From Candidatus Woesearchaeota archaeon (GTDB lineage: Archaea > Nanobdellota > Nanobdellia > Woesearchaeales > B29-G15), in the NCBI GenBank assembly GCA_003650585.1, contig QMQS01000049.1, positions 1 to 8,246 of the forward strand: a stretch of DNA of 8,246 bases, in the 5' to 3' direction. The notes under the pieces were generated by a model. The model saw only the letters and a list, made by a program, of their open reading frames with translations. It was not told the DNA's origin and did no database searches. Made by a program: the position numbers and the translations under genes. Below, piece after piece: positions 1 through 6,384 of this stretch. The stretch's first letter is position 1. Every line of letters starts with the position of its first letter.

Positions 1-11
1 ACTTAGCATAA

Positions 12-30
12 CTTATATTTAAATTTTTCG
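12..30 (-). promoter_or_regulatory. Possible leftward BRE/TATA promoter for a gene outside the window
   Basis: Read on the minus strand, this AT-rich stretch gives CGAAAAATTTAAATATAAG. It resembles an archaeal BRE (CGAAAAA) followed by a TATA box (TTTAAATA). A start site 25 nt downstream would fall just off the left edge, so the target gene is not visible. The stretch is also AT-rich on the plus strand, so direction is uncertain. Confidence 0.35.
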
Positions 31-43
31 AATTTCTTTGCTA

Positions 44-60
44 TGGAAATTTTTTTATAC
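44..60 (+). promoter_or_regulatory. BRE/TATA promoter of dphB
   Basis: A purine-rich GGAAA is followed by TTTTTTATAC, centred near 56. The dphB ATG at 83 lies about 27 nt downstream, which is the usual TATA-to-start-site distance in archaea. The mRNA is therefore probably leaderless. No Shine-Dalgarno sequence is seen before the ATG. Confidence 0.6.
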
Positions 61-82
61 TTGGCTTCAATCTGGCTAAGAA

Positions 83-835
83 ATGACACTCTACCTTATT
101 GGATTGGGGGCTTCTCCTCTAGAGGACATCTCGGTTAGGGGATTGAAGTGTGTCAAGAAAGCAAAGAGTGTGTACATAGAGACATACACCTGCCCCATGC
201 AAGCCACCATTGCAGAGATGGAGAGTTGCTTTGGCAAAACAATAAAAGAATTGTCGAGGGGGGAATTGGAAGAAACAAACAAACTTATAGGGGAAGCAAA
301 GAGGCAAGACACTGCATTACTTGTGGTGGGAGATCCCCTCTTTGCCACCACCCACATAGAGCTAATTATGAGAGCTGAGAAGGCAGGGGTAAAATGCGAG
401 GTGATTCACAATGCATCTGTGCTCGACTATGTCCTCGATACAGGGCTTCAGGGATACAAGTTTGGCAGGATTGTGAGCTTACCCCATCCGACGCCAGAGC
501 TTGTGGAATCACCATATAGATATATACTTGAGAACAAGAGGATTGGGCTACACACACTCCTCTTGCTGGATGTTGCACGTGAGCAGCAAGGCATTATGAC
601 TATACCCAAAGCAATTGAGATTCTATTCGAGATGGAGAATAGGTTTAAGGGAGGGGTGATTAAAGAGGAGGAGAAATGGGTTGGGTGTAGTGGGTTGGGT
701 ACAAAAAATAAAATAATAAAGTTTGCTCGTCCTGAGAAACTTAAGAATCTTGACTTCAAGCACCCACCATACTGTATTGTAATTCCTGGTCGCCTCCACT
801 TTATCGAGGAAGAAGCCCTCAATAGGTTTGCTTGA
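83..835 (+). CDS. dphB: Diphthine synthase (diphthamide biosynthesis methyltransferase DphB/Dph5)
   Basis: This cytoplasmic SAM-dependent enzyme methylates the modified histidine of elongation factor 2 during diphthamide synthesis. It belongs to the tetrapyrrole-methylase-like fold family. The 250-residue product is close to the ~265 typical of archaeal Dph5. It begins with the characteristic MTLYLIGLGASPLEDIS stretch, in which GLG is the N-terminal glycine-rich motif. It carries the family signature VVGDPLFATTH at residues 81-91, GLHTLLLLDV at 155-164 and PGRLHFIEEEAL at 235-245. The ATG is preceded directly by an in-frame TAA (77-79), so the start cannot lie upstream, and it sits about 27 nt from a TATA box. 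No neighbour belongs to the diphthamide pathway, so dphB appears to be a single-gene unit. Identification is by remembered family sequence; no search was run. Confidence 0.95.
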   Translation: MTLYLIGLGASPLEDISVRGLKCVKKAKSVYIETYTCPMQATIAEMESCFGKTIKELSRGELEETNKLIGEAKRQDTALLVVGDPLFATTHIELIMRAEKAGVKCEVIHNASVLDYVLDTGLQGYKFGRIVSLPHPTPELVESPYRYILENKRIGLHTLLLLDVAREQQGIMTIPKAIEILFEMENRFKGGVIKEEEKWVGCSGLGTKNKIIKFARPEKLKNLDFKHPPYCIVIPGRLHFIEEEALNRFA

Positions 836-853
836 GCCCTAATTTTGTCACGA

Positions 854-873
854 ATTTTCTTCTTATTTGTTGT
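854..873 (+). terminator. Oligo-T terminator after dphB
   Basis: About 20 nt after the dphB stop there is a T-rich tract (TTTTCTTCTTATTTGTTG). Intrinsic archaeal termination commonly uses such tracts without a stem-loop. It lies just before the operator of the next gene, supporting separate transcription units. Confidence 0.45.
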
Positions 874-910
874 ATGTTTCAAATATGAAACATTGTTTCA
901 TTAATGAAAA
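874..910 (+). promoter_or_regulatory. Tandem inverted repeats, probable operator
   Basis: Two dyads share the half-site GTTTCA. The first is ATGTTTCA-AATA-TGAAACAT at 874-893, a perfect 8-bp inverted repeat with a 4-nt spacer. The second is TTTCATTAATGAAA at 896-909, a perfect 14-nt palindrome. Their centres lie 19 bp apart, close to two helical turns, so two dimers could bind the same DNA face. The second dyad runs directly into the TATA box, so binding would cover the BRE. The likely ligand is the wHTH protein encoded immediately downstream, but this is inference. Confidence 0.6.
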
Positions 911-920
911 AATATATAAA
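910..920 (+). promoter_or_regulatory. TATA box of the wHTH/NTase-like regulator
   Basis: AAATATATAAA is centred about 29 nt before the ATG at 944. This predicts a start site at or very near the start codon and a leaderless mRNA. It abuts the tandem dyads on its upstream side. Confidence 0.65.
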
Positions 921-943
921 CCACCTCGTTAAATTAAAAAAAT

Positions 944-1477
944 ATGCAAGCAGAGACCCAATTCCTTGAGCAATTGTTTGATAAAAAAATTCTAAGGGTG
1001 TTGAGTCTTTTTTTGGAGCATAAAACCACTAAGTTTTACCTTAGAGAAGTATCAAGCAAGTGTGGGGTTAGCCCCGCCACTACCTACAGAATCCTAAATC
1101 GATTGAGCCAACTTAATATACTTAGAGTAAACAAAATCAATAGGTTTAAGTTCTACCAATTGGAGGATAATGAAAGAACGAGATTGCTTGAGAATCTAAT
1201 TTCAAAGGACCCACTCCAAAGGTTTGTTTCCCTTGCCAGCAAGGTGGCTGGGGTAAAGGTTCTGATACTGTATGGCATAAAGCGAGACACTGGAGCCAAT
1301 ATTTTGGTAATAGGGAGTGACATAGACACCAGCAAGATTGATGAGGCAGTTGCTATTGTTAGAAAGGATTTGAACTTTACAATTAAATACCTGTGCTTTA
1401 CAGTGGAACAGTTTGAGCAAATGGCTGCAATGGGTATGTACTCCCAACCCAAAAAGATACTATGGAAAAATATATAA
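944..1477 (+). CDS. Winged-helix regulator with degenerate nucleotidyltransferase-like domain
   Basis: The 177-residue product has two parts. Residues ~12-75 form a winged helix: FYLREVSSKCGVSPATTYRI contains the turn and recognition helix, and the wing is LRVNKINRFKFYQL. Residues ~100-175 resemble the small nucleotidyltransferase fold often attached to archaeal wHTH proteins (VKVLILYG, then a beta-rich region). The usual GS motif is GI here, and no DxD metal-binding pair follows it, so catalysis is unlikely; the domain may be a dimerisation or sensing module. There is no signal peptide, so the protein is probably cytoplasmic. Its promoter carries tandem dyads adjoining the TATA box, which suggests autorepression. 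The ATG fits a leaderless start 29 nt after TATA. The last codons overlap the TATA box of the next gene. The HTH assignment is firm; the NTase relation and the target genes are inference. Confidence 0.8.
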   Translation: MQAETQFLEQLFDKKILRVLSLFLEHKTTKFYLREVSSKCGVSPATTYRILNRLSQLNILRVNKINRFKFYQLEDNERTRLLENLISKDPLQRFVSLASKVAGVKVLILYGIKRDTGANILVIGSDIDTSKIDEAVAIVRKDLNFTIKYLCFTVEQFEQMAAMGMYSQPKKILWKNI

Positions 1478-1478
1478 A
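1464..1478 (+). promoter_or_regulatory. BRE/TATA promoter of the small wHTH gene, overlapping the upstream stop codon
   Basis: GGAAAAATATATAAA reads as a BRE (GGAAAAA) plus a TATA box (TATATAAA, 1471-1478). It contains the TAA stop (1475-1477) of the previous gene. The predicted start site near 1500 leaves a ~25-nt leader before the ATG at 1525, unlike the leaderless neighbours. Confidence 0.6.
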
Positions 1479-1524
1479 GGAAAACATACTTACAATTTCT
1501 GGTTTACTGGTGTGGGGGTAAAAG

Positions 1525-1800
1525 ATGTTTGCAAGGGAGAAGAAGATATTCAATGTGTTCTTCAGAAGAAAGCCAGCTCTAATGCTATTGGGGCTGTTTC
1601 ATGCTAAGCAAGAGATATACGCTTCATCACTTGCCAAAGAGATAAATTGCACATACTCTCATGTGGTCAAAATCCTTCAACAGATGCACAAAGCAGGGTT
1701 AATAGAGTTCGTTAAACAGGGTAGGATTAAACTCTTAAAGCTCACCAAGAAGGGCGAGAAAGTGGCGGACCATATCAACCAGATTATGAACCTTCTTTAA
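1525..1800 (+). CDS. Small stand-alone winged-helix DNA-binding protein (MarR-like)
   Basis: The 91-residue product is almost entirely one winged helix. A helix with KPALMLLGLF is followed by YASSLAKEINCTYSHVVKIL (helix 2, turn and recognition helix, residues ~32-51). After that come LQQMHKAGLIEFVKQGRIKLLKLTKKG (wing, ~51-77) and a short C-terminal helix suited to dimerisation. It has no sensor domain. The start is fixed by an in-frame TAA at 1519-1521, just before the ATG. Unlike its neighbours it appears to have a ~25-nt leader containing GGTG (1509-1512) and GGGGGT (1514-1519) as possible Shine-Dalgarno sequence. A T-rich terminator follows. It is probably a transcription factor; its targets cannot be read from the sequence. 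I do not recognise it as a named gene. Confidence 0.8.
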   Translation: MFAREKKIFNVFFRRKPALMLLGLFHAKQEIYASSLAKEINCTYSHVVKILQQMHKAGLIEFVKQGRIKLLKLTKKGEKVADHINQIMNLL

Positions 1801-1837
1801 ACGCCTTTCAATTTCTCATTGTTAGCAAATAGAAAGC

Positions 1838-1859
1838 TTTTTATTATTATTCTGTTTTA
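1838..1859 (+). terminator. T-rich terminator after the small wHTH gene
   Basis: CTTTTTATTATTATTCTG followed by TTTT begins about 38 nt after the stop codon. It resembles an archaeal oligo-T terminator and runs into the TATA box of the next gene. Confidence 0.4.
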
Positions 1860-1865
1860 TATAAG
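1855..1865 (+). promoter_or_regulatory. TATA box of the wHTH/S-layer-like regulator
   Basis: TTTTATATAAG is centred near 1860. The predicted start site (about 1886) falls before the ATG at 1892 but after the alternative TTG at 1880. This supports 1892 as the translation start. Confidence 0.55.
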
Positions 1866-1891
1866 ATTAAAAATATTTTTTGGGTGGGTTT

Positions 1892-2812
1892 ATGCACATT
1901 GTTAAGAGAGAAAACGGTAAGATACTCTCGCTGCCTGCAGAGGAGATCTCTTTAAAAAAACTTAGACATCTAAACTCTGACCTTGTGTTTCAGATAATAG
2001 ACACCCTAAAAGGGAAAGAGCTCTATCCAAAACAGATTGCACAGCAACTCGGAGTACATGAGCAAAAGGTCTATTACCACATAAGGCATATGGAAGAGGC
2101 GGGATTTATCATCAACACCAAAACTGAGAGGATTATGGGTTCGTACGCCAAATATTACAAACTCACAAAAAAGGGGTTCTTCTTTAGATTCGGTGAATTT
2201 GAGGTCTCTCCTCGCATACTCGAACTCAAGGACGAAAACGGGTTTTTGAAGCCATTTATAGACGGGGGGAAGATGAACGCTCTAATCATTACTGGCTCCC
2301 CTGATCCCCATGGTCCGGATAAGGCGAGGAGCAGGGACGGTTATTATGGAATCGATTTGGGCTTGTTCTTTGGAACATTCCTCAACTATGTGCCAAAGCC
2401 AAATGTCAAACTAGACACTGAAACCCAAGAATCCGACCTTAGAAATAACCTCATACTTATAGGGGGTCCAATAGTGAATAAAATCACTGAGAGGGTGAAC
2501 AAGGGGTTACCCATCAGGTTTGAGAAGACACCCACCTGGACCATTAAATCCAGTATCACGGGCAACAACTACCCTGAGGATGAGATGGGCATAATTGTAA
2601 AAGCAAGAAACCCATACAACCTCGATGCATATGTGCTAATCATTGCTGGTAAGAGGCATTCAGGCACTAGGGCTGCTATCATAGCCATGCTAAAGTATTT
2701 CTACGAGGTCACAAAGGGCAACAAGTACAACAATGAGGTGATGGCGAGAGTTGTGGAGGGGATTGACCTGGACTCAGACGGTATTATCGATGATGTGGAG
2801 TTCAAAGAATAG
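1892..2812 (+). CDS. wHTH transcriptional regulator with S-layer-like domain and C-terminal EF-hand-type loop
   Basis: The 306-residue product has an ArsR-like winged helix at ~29-93. YPKQIAQQLGVHEQKVYYHI holds the turn and recognition helix, and YKLTKKG follows the wing. Residues ~126-286 resemble a domain of archaeal S-layer proteins, with the elements ITGSPDPHGP, RDGYYGIDLGLFFGTF, NLILIGGPIVN, DEMGIIVKARNPYN and LIIAGKRHSGTRAAI. Residues 292-303 read DLDSDGIIDDVE, a full EF-hand loop pattern (acidic at 1, 3, 5 and 9, Gly at 6, Ile at 8, Glu at 12). There is no signal peptide or membrane segment, so the S-layer-like domain should lie in the cytoplasm and probably acts as a sensor or oligomerisation unit. 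An in-frame TTG at 1880 would add four residues, but the TATA position and GGGTGGG (1882-1888) favour the ATG at 1892. Domain assignment is from remembered family patterns; Ca2+ sensing is inference. Confidence 0.8.
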   Translation: MHIVKRENGKILSLPAEEISLKKLRHLNSDLVFQIIDTLKGKELYPKQIAQQLGVHEQKVYYHIRHMEEAGFIINTKTERIMGSYAKYYKLTKKGFFFRFGEFEVSPRILELKDENGFLKPFIDGGKMNALIITGSPDPHGPDKARSRDGYYGIDLGLFFGTFLNYVPKPNVKLDTETQESDLRNNLILIGGPIVNKITERVNKGLPIRFEKTPTWTIKSSITGNNYPEDEMGIIVKARNPYNLDAYVLIIAGKRHSGTRAAIIAMLKYFYEVTKGNKYNNEVMARVVEGIDLDSDGIIDDVEFKE

Positions 2813-2825
2813 AAAAACATATATG
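2813..2825 (+). promoter_or_regulatory. TATA promoter of the radical SAM gene
   Basis: GAAAAACATATATGC begins right at the stop codon of the regulator gene, with the TATA element centred near 2821. A start site about 26 nt downstream coincides with the ATG at 2848. The ATG at 2827 would then lie upstream of the mRNA. Confidence 0.5.
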
Positions 2826-2847
2826 CATGGTTGTGTGTTCTGGGGAT

Positions 2848-4374
2848 ATGAGATTCGCTATTGTTGATTGTTACACAGACGAGCCATCTGGATTGGGAGT
2901 GCCACCCTACTTGGGTGTTTACCCCAGATATCTCGCTGGGGTTGTGCTCAGCCACAACCACCAATGCCATTATCTAAGGATAGATGACTTGAGGCAAAAA
3001 CTACGCCAAGTTAAACAAAAAGCCACAGATTTACACACAGACATATTAACGCATAATGCCACAAGGAATGGGGAGAATGCTGTTAAAATACTAAAAAATG
3101 CTGACTATATTATAGTTGTTGCAGGGATACACACCCCTGGAAGATACCTCTCTGCTGTGCCAGGCACGCTCAAAGAGGTGACAAGCTATCTCAAGGGTTT
3201 CAAAGCCAAGAGACTGCTTGTGGGTCCAGTTGCAAGGGGCAGTATGCAGTTTGGTGGTAGGCAAGTAGTGGTGGACAAAGAATTGTTCAAGGAGTTTGAT
3301 GCTATTCTGGGAGAGGAGGGTTGGCTTGAGTTGGACGCCATGCTCAGTGGTACACACAAACCAACCCTGGAGGGGTTTTATGCTAGGCTTAGGGATGTTG
3401 CTATCCTTGGTGCCAGTATTGTGGACCAGATAAGGTTGCCTATTATAGTCGAAATAGAGACAGGCAAGGGCTGCCCTCGTGGTGCTGGGTGCAGTTTCTG
3501 TGTCGAGCCACTGAAGAGCAAACCCGAGTGGCGGGAGCAAGCTGACATTTTGGCTGAGATAAGTGCCTTGGCAAAGCATGGTGTTGAGCACTTCAGACTT
3601 GGCAAGCAATCAGACTTCTATTCATACAAAGGGGGCTCTTTAGAGCAGATTGAGGGTTTGCTCAAACCCCTCACGAAACTGAAACTAAAGACACTACACA
3701 TTGACAATGTTGACCCAGCCATTGCCTCGACTGAGCGAGGGGAGAGGATAACCCAACTAATTGTGAAGTACTGCACCCCTGGCAATGTGGCTGCCCTAGG
3801 CGTAGAGAGCTTTGATATGAATGTAATCAAAGCCAACAACCTCAACTCCACTCCAGAGCAGGTATTAAAGGCTATTGCCTCTATTAACAAATACGGGGCT
3901 AAGAGGGGAGAGAATGGGATGCCAAAGTATCTCCCAGGCATAAACCTGCTCCTCGGCTTGATAGGTGAGAACAAACAAACACTTAAAATTAATCTGGAAT
4001 ATCTTAGAATGATACTTGATAAGGGCTGGCTAGTTAGGAGGATAAACATTAGGCAGGTGGATGTTTTTCCAGGCACATTGCTACACAAACTCGCAGGCAC
4101 AAAGTATCTCAAGAAAAACAGGAAGCATTACTTTGGGTTTAGGCGCAGGGTTAGGGAAGAGATTGACCACGAGATGCTTAAGAGGGTGGCACCAGTTGGC
4201 ACACAGCTGAGAGATGTCTTTATGGAGGTTCACCGCGGTTACCACACATTTGGAAGACAATTTGGCTCATACCCATTAGTGGTGGGAACAAACATGAAGC
4301 TAGACCTCAGAGAGTTCTACACAATGAGGGTTACTGGGCATATGCTAAGGAGTGTAATAGCAGTCCCATGTTAA
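2848..4374 (+). CDS. Radical SAM protein of the COG1031 type, lacking the C-terminal helix-hairpin-helix
   Basis: Residues 1-~180 form the family's N-terminal domain, starting MRFAIVDCYTDEPSGLGVPP. The radical SAM core begins at VEIETGKGCPRGAGCSFC, where cysteines 209, 215 and 218 would hold a [4Fe-4S] cluster in CX5CX2C spacing rather than the usual CX3CX2C. Core strands include HFRLGKQSDFYSY (~248-260), LHIDNVDPA, VAALGVESFD (~314-323) and GINLLLGLIGE. The C-terminal part has YPLVVGTNMKLDLREF, as in this family, but the protein stops at VPC. In relatives as I recall them, a helix-hairpin-helix (LNINTA...LPGIG) continues from here. I chose 2848 over 2827 because MRFAIVD matches family N-termini and the TATA box lies 26 nt upstream. 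The reaction and substrate are unknown to me; the helix-hairpin-helix of relatives suggests nucleic acid. The gene converges on the transglutaminase-like gene, 3 nt away. Confidence 0.85.
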   Translation: MRFAIVDCYTDEPSGLGVPPYLGVYPRYLAGVVLSHNHQCHYLRIDDLRQKLRQVKQKATDLHTDILTHNATRNGENAVKILKNADYIIVVAGIHTPGRYLSAVPGTLKEVTSYLKGFKAKRLLVGPVARGSMQFGGRQVVVDKELFKEFDAILGEEGWLELDAMLSGTHKPTLEGFYARLRDVAILGASIVDQIRLPIIVEIETGKGCPRGAGCSFCVEPLKSKPEWREQADILAEISALAKHGVEHFRLGKQSDFYSYKGGSLEQIEGLLKPLTKLKLKTLHIDNVDPAIASTERGERITQLIVKYCTPGNVAALGVESFDMNVIKANNLNSTPEQVLKAIASINKYGAKRGENGMPKYLPGINLLLGLIGENKQTLKINLEYLRMILDKGWLVRRINIRQVDVFPGTLLHKLAGTKYLKKNRKHYFGFRRRVREEIDHEMLKRVAPVGTQLRDVFMEVHRGYHTFGRQFGSYPLVVGTNMKLDLREFYTMRVTGHMLRSVIAVPC

Positions 4375-4377
4375 AAC

Positions 4378-6372
4378 TCAATCAAAGAGATGGTCTAGCC
4401 ATCTAAAGAAGCCCTTAAACCAGAGGGATATTTTTTGTACTATACTCAGATTCTCAAGTCTTATAACAATCTCAGCGTGGGTTTTGTAACTCCTATCTAA
4501 GAGGTCTTTGTATTCTAGAATTATGGTGAAATTGTTTGCACCCATCATTAAGTCTCTACCCCTAATAGAGATATTGACCAATTTTGCCTTCTTAAAACCA
4601 CTGAGCAAAAACTTATCACTCAGGTACTCATGCGAGAGGTTGACTGTAACATCCTTCACTGGAGAGTCAACTGTCTTGTTGATTAGGAATGCTAGCCCAA
4701 ACCTTGACTTATAGCCAACTGAACTGGGATAATTTATTTTTGCAATCTCAAGCTTTGGCGGTGGTAGTAGCTTTATGCTCAGAATTTCTGTTCTAGAGAC
4801 TTGGTTACCCTCAACAGTAAACACCACATCCCTGGGCCCTGGTTCACTGTAGTTCACTTTGAATTGGAATACCCTTGTCTCTTGCAGATTGAGGTTGAAC
4901 ACCCTACAATCCCCCTCTAAGCACAGCTTGAGGTTTTTGAGTAGAGTGTTGCCCCTGTTGGTCACACTGCAGTTGAATGGGAGTTCCACATTAACATATG
5001 TATAGTTGCCTAGGAATCCACACTCAAGGTCAATGTCCTTAACCAGAGTCTTGTTGGCTGCTAGCTCTTCTCTCTTGAGGTATTCCTCTATCGCCTTAAT
5101 CCTCTCATAGGAAAATGTTTCAAAATCCTTCTTAGCTTGGAATTTTGTCTCTGCAGTATAATTCCTTAGAGTGACCACTCTTATTGGGTATGTGTAAATG
5201 TATCTGTCTGAGAGATTGGCACTGGTTTTAATCAAGAAGAACTCTCTCTTGCTTTCCCTTGGCTTTAGAAGCACATAACGAGTTCTGTCGTCTAAGTTTA
5301 TTATCCCTCTAGTTCTCAGTAGGGTGATGTAAGCGCTCAGGTAGTAATCCTGGGTGTTGTTGAGAGTGACAATAATAAGGTTGTGGCTGTCTAGCCCAAC
5401 AGCTTCCTTGTAGGGCTCAACCTTAATCTGATATAGTTGAGGGAAAGCCCCGTTTGCACTAAGTAAATTTATATCTACTTTTGGCTCATCAATGGAGATG
5501 TTAACCTCTGAGCCATCATACTTGAGCATAGTTGGAGGGGTGCCTATATCGCTTGAGTAATAAAACACTATGTGCGAGGTGTCAATCCATCCAAACTCAC
5601 CGTAGGTCACGTCATAGGGTATCCAACCATACACAGGGAAGTAGGCCTCCACCCATCCATGGTTCTGCCAACCCCCTTGCTCTAAATTAGAATAGGCCTC
5701 TCCAACAACGTACCTCACAGGTATCTTTAAAGCCCTACACAGAGCCATGAACAAAGCTGAGAGTTCGTCACATGCGCCCATCTTGTGGCTCAAAACCCAA
5801 CTCGCATTCCTACTCTCTAATCTGGTCTCGTCAGAGAGAGAGTAGTTGATGTTGGAGTGCACCCATGAGCCAAGTTTAAATAGAACCTCATACAAATCAT
5901 TCTCACCCTCAGCAAGTTTTGAGGCTAGTTTAGCTATCTTAGGGTCGTCTGATGTAATAATTTTAGTAGGCTGGATGAACTCAGAGCCCTTTGGTGGGAG
6001 TTTGCTGGTAGGGAACTCCACCCTCTTTTTAACCTGCTTCACCAGATTCACATTTTTAAGGGTAGAGTAAACAGAAAGGTTGAGTATGTTTTGGGGCAGT
6101 CTCCACCTAAATGTGTACCAATCACCCTCCATACTCACATTTGGCTTGGTGTATTGGTAATTTACACGTTGTCTCGATGTGGATTTTGGGAATAGCGTGG
6201 TGTTAACCTCAATATATGCAACCCTAGAGAACTCAGAAAAGCGATGGATCAACACCCTCTGATGCACATCCACTGTAAAACCAACCTCACTTGCATTAAA
6301 CATCCACCCTGTGCCGGCGATTACAGTAGGTAACACAAACAGAATTAAGCCAATCATCACCAGCTTTTTCAT
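4378..6372 (-). CDS. Secreted transglutaminase-like (papain-fold) protein with C-terminal beta domains
   Basis: The 664-residue product starts MKKLVMIGLILFVLPTVIAG, a Sec signal peptide, so it is exported. The transglutaminase core lies at ~155-275. Cys201 is in MGACDELSALFMALCRALKI, His238 in NHGWVEAYFPVYGW and Asp254 in IPYD, so the Cys-His-Asp triad is intact. The family includes peptidases and amidases as well as cross-linkers; the substrate is unknown. Residues ~300-440 and ~450-640 look like Ig-like beta domains of archaeal surface proteins. Cysteines 451, 468, 484 and 489 could form disulfides. I count 19 NxS/T sequons, as expected of an N-glycosylated surface protein. The last ~23 residues (SIVQKISLWFKGFFRWLDHLF) look amphipathic rather than transmembrane. 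An in-frame ATG at 6489 is rejected because it lies inside the tRNA gene. The start is 12 nt after the tRNA 3' end, with no promoter visible between them. Confidence 0.85.
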   Translation of the reverse strand: MKKLVMIGLILFVLPTVIAGTGWMFNASEVGFTVDVHQRVLIHRFSEFSRVAYIEVNTTLFPKSTSRQRVNYQYTKPNVSMEGDWYTFRWRLPQNILNLSVYSTLKNVNLVKQVKKRVEFPTSKLPPKGSEFIQPTKIITSDDPKIAKLASKLAEGENDLYEVLFKLGSWVHSNINYSLSDETRLESRNASWVLSHKMGACDELSALFMALCRALKIPVRYVVGEAYSNLEQGGWQNHGWVEAYFPVYGWIPYDVTYGEFGWIDTSHIVFYYSSDIGTPPTMLKYDGSEVNISIDEPKVDINLLSANGAFPQLYQIKVEPYKEAVGLDSHNLIIVTLNNTQDYYLSAYITLLRTRGIINLDDRTRYVLLKPRESKREFFLIKTSANLSDRYIYTYPIRVVTLRNYTAETKFQAKKDFETFSYERIKAIEEYLKREELAANKTLVKDIDLECGFLGNYTYVNVELPFNCSVTNRGNTLLKNLKLCLEGDCRVFNLNLQETRVFQFKVNYSEPGPRDVVFTVEGNQVSRTEILSIKLLPPPKLEIAKINYPSSVGYKSRFGLAFLINKTVDSPVKDVTVNLSHEYLSDKFLLSGFKKAKLVNISIRGRDLMMGANNFTIILEYKDLLDRSYKTHAEIVIRLENLSIVQKISLWFKGFFRWLDHLFD

Positions 6373-6384
6373 TTTTAACAAAAG

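Noticed and set aside
448..882. A 144-codon open frame on the minus strand opposite dphB.
   Set aside because: It lies antisense to a clearly identified gene and its translation resembles no protein family. It is a shadow frame.
3091..3609. A 172-codon open frame on the minus strand inside the radical SAM gene (and 3618-4112 next to it).
   Set aside because: Both are antisense to a conserved protein and lack recognisable motifs or promoters.
4372..4420. A frameshift hiding the helix-hairpin-helix of the radical SAM protein.
   Set aside because: The other two plus-strand frames after 4360 give no helix-hairpin-helix-like sequence. One stops within a few codons and the other is simply the complement of the opposite gene.
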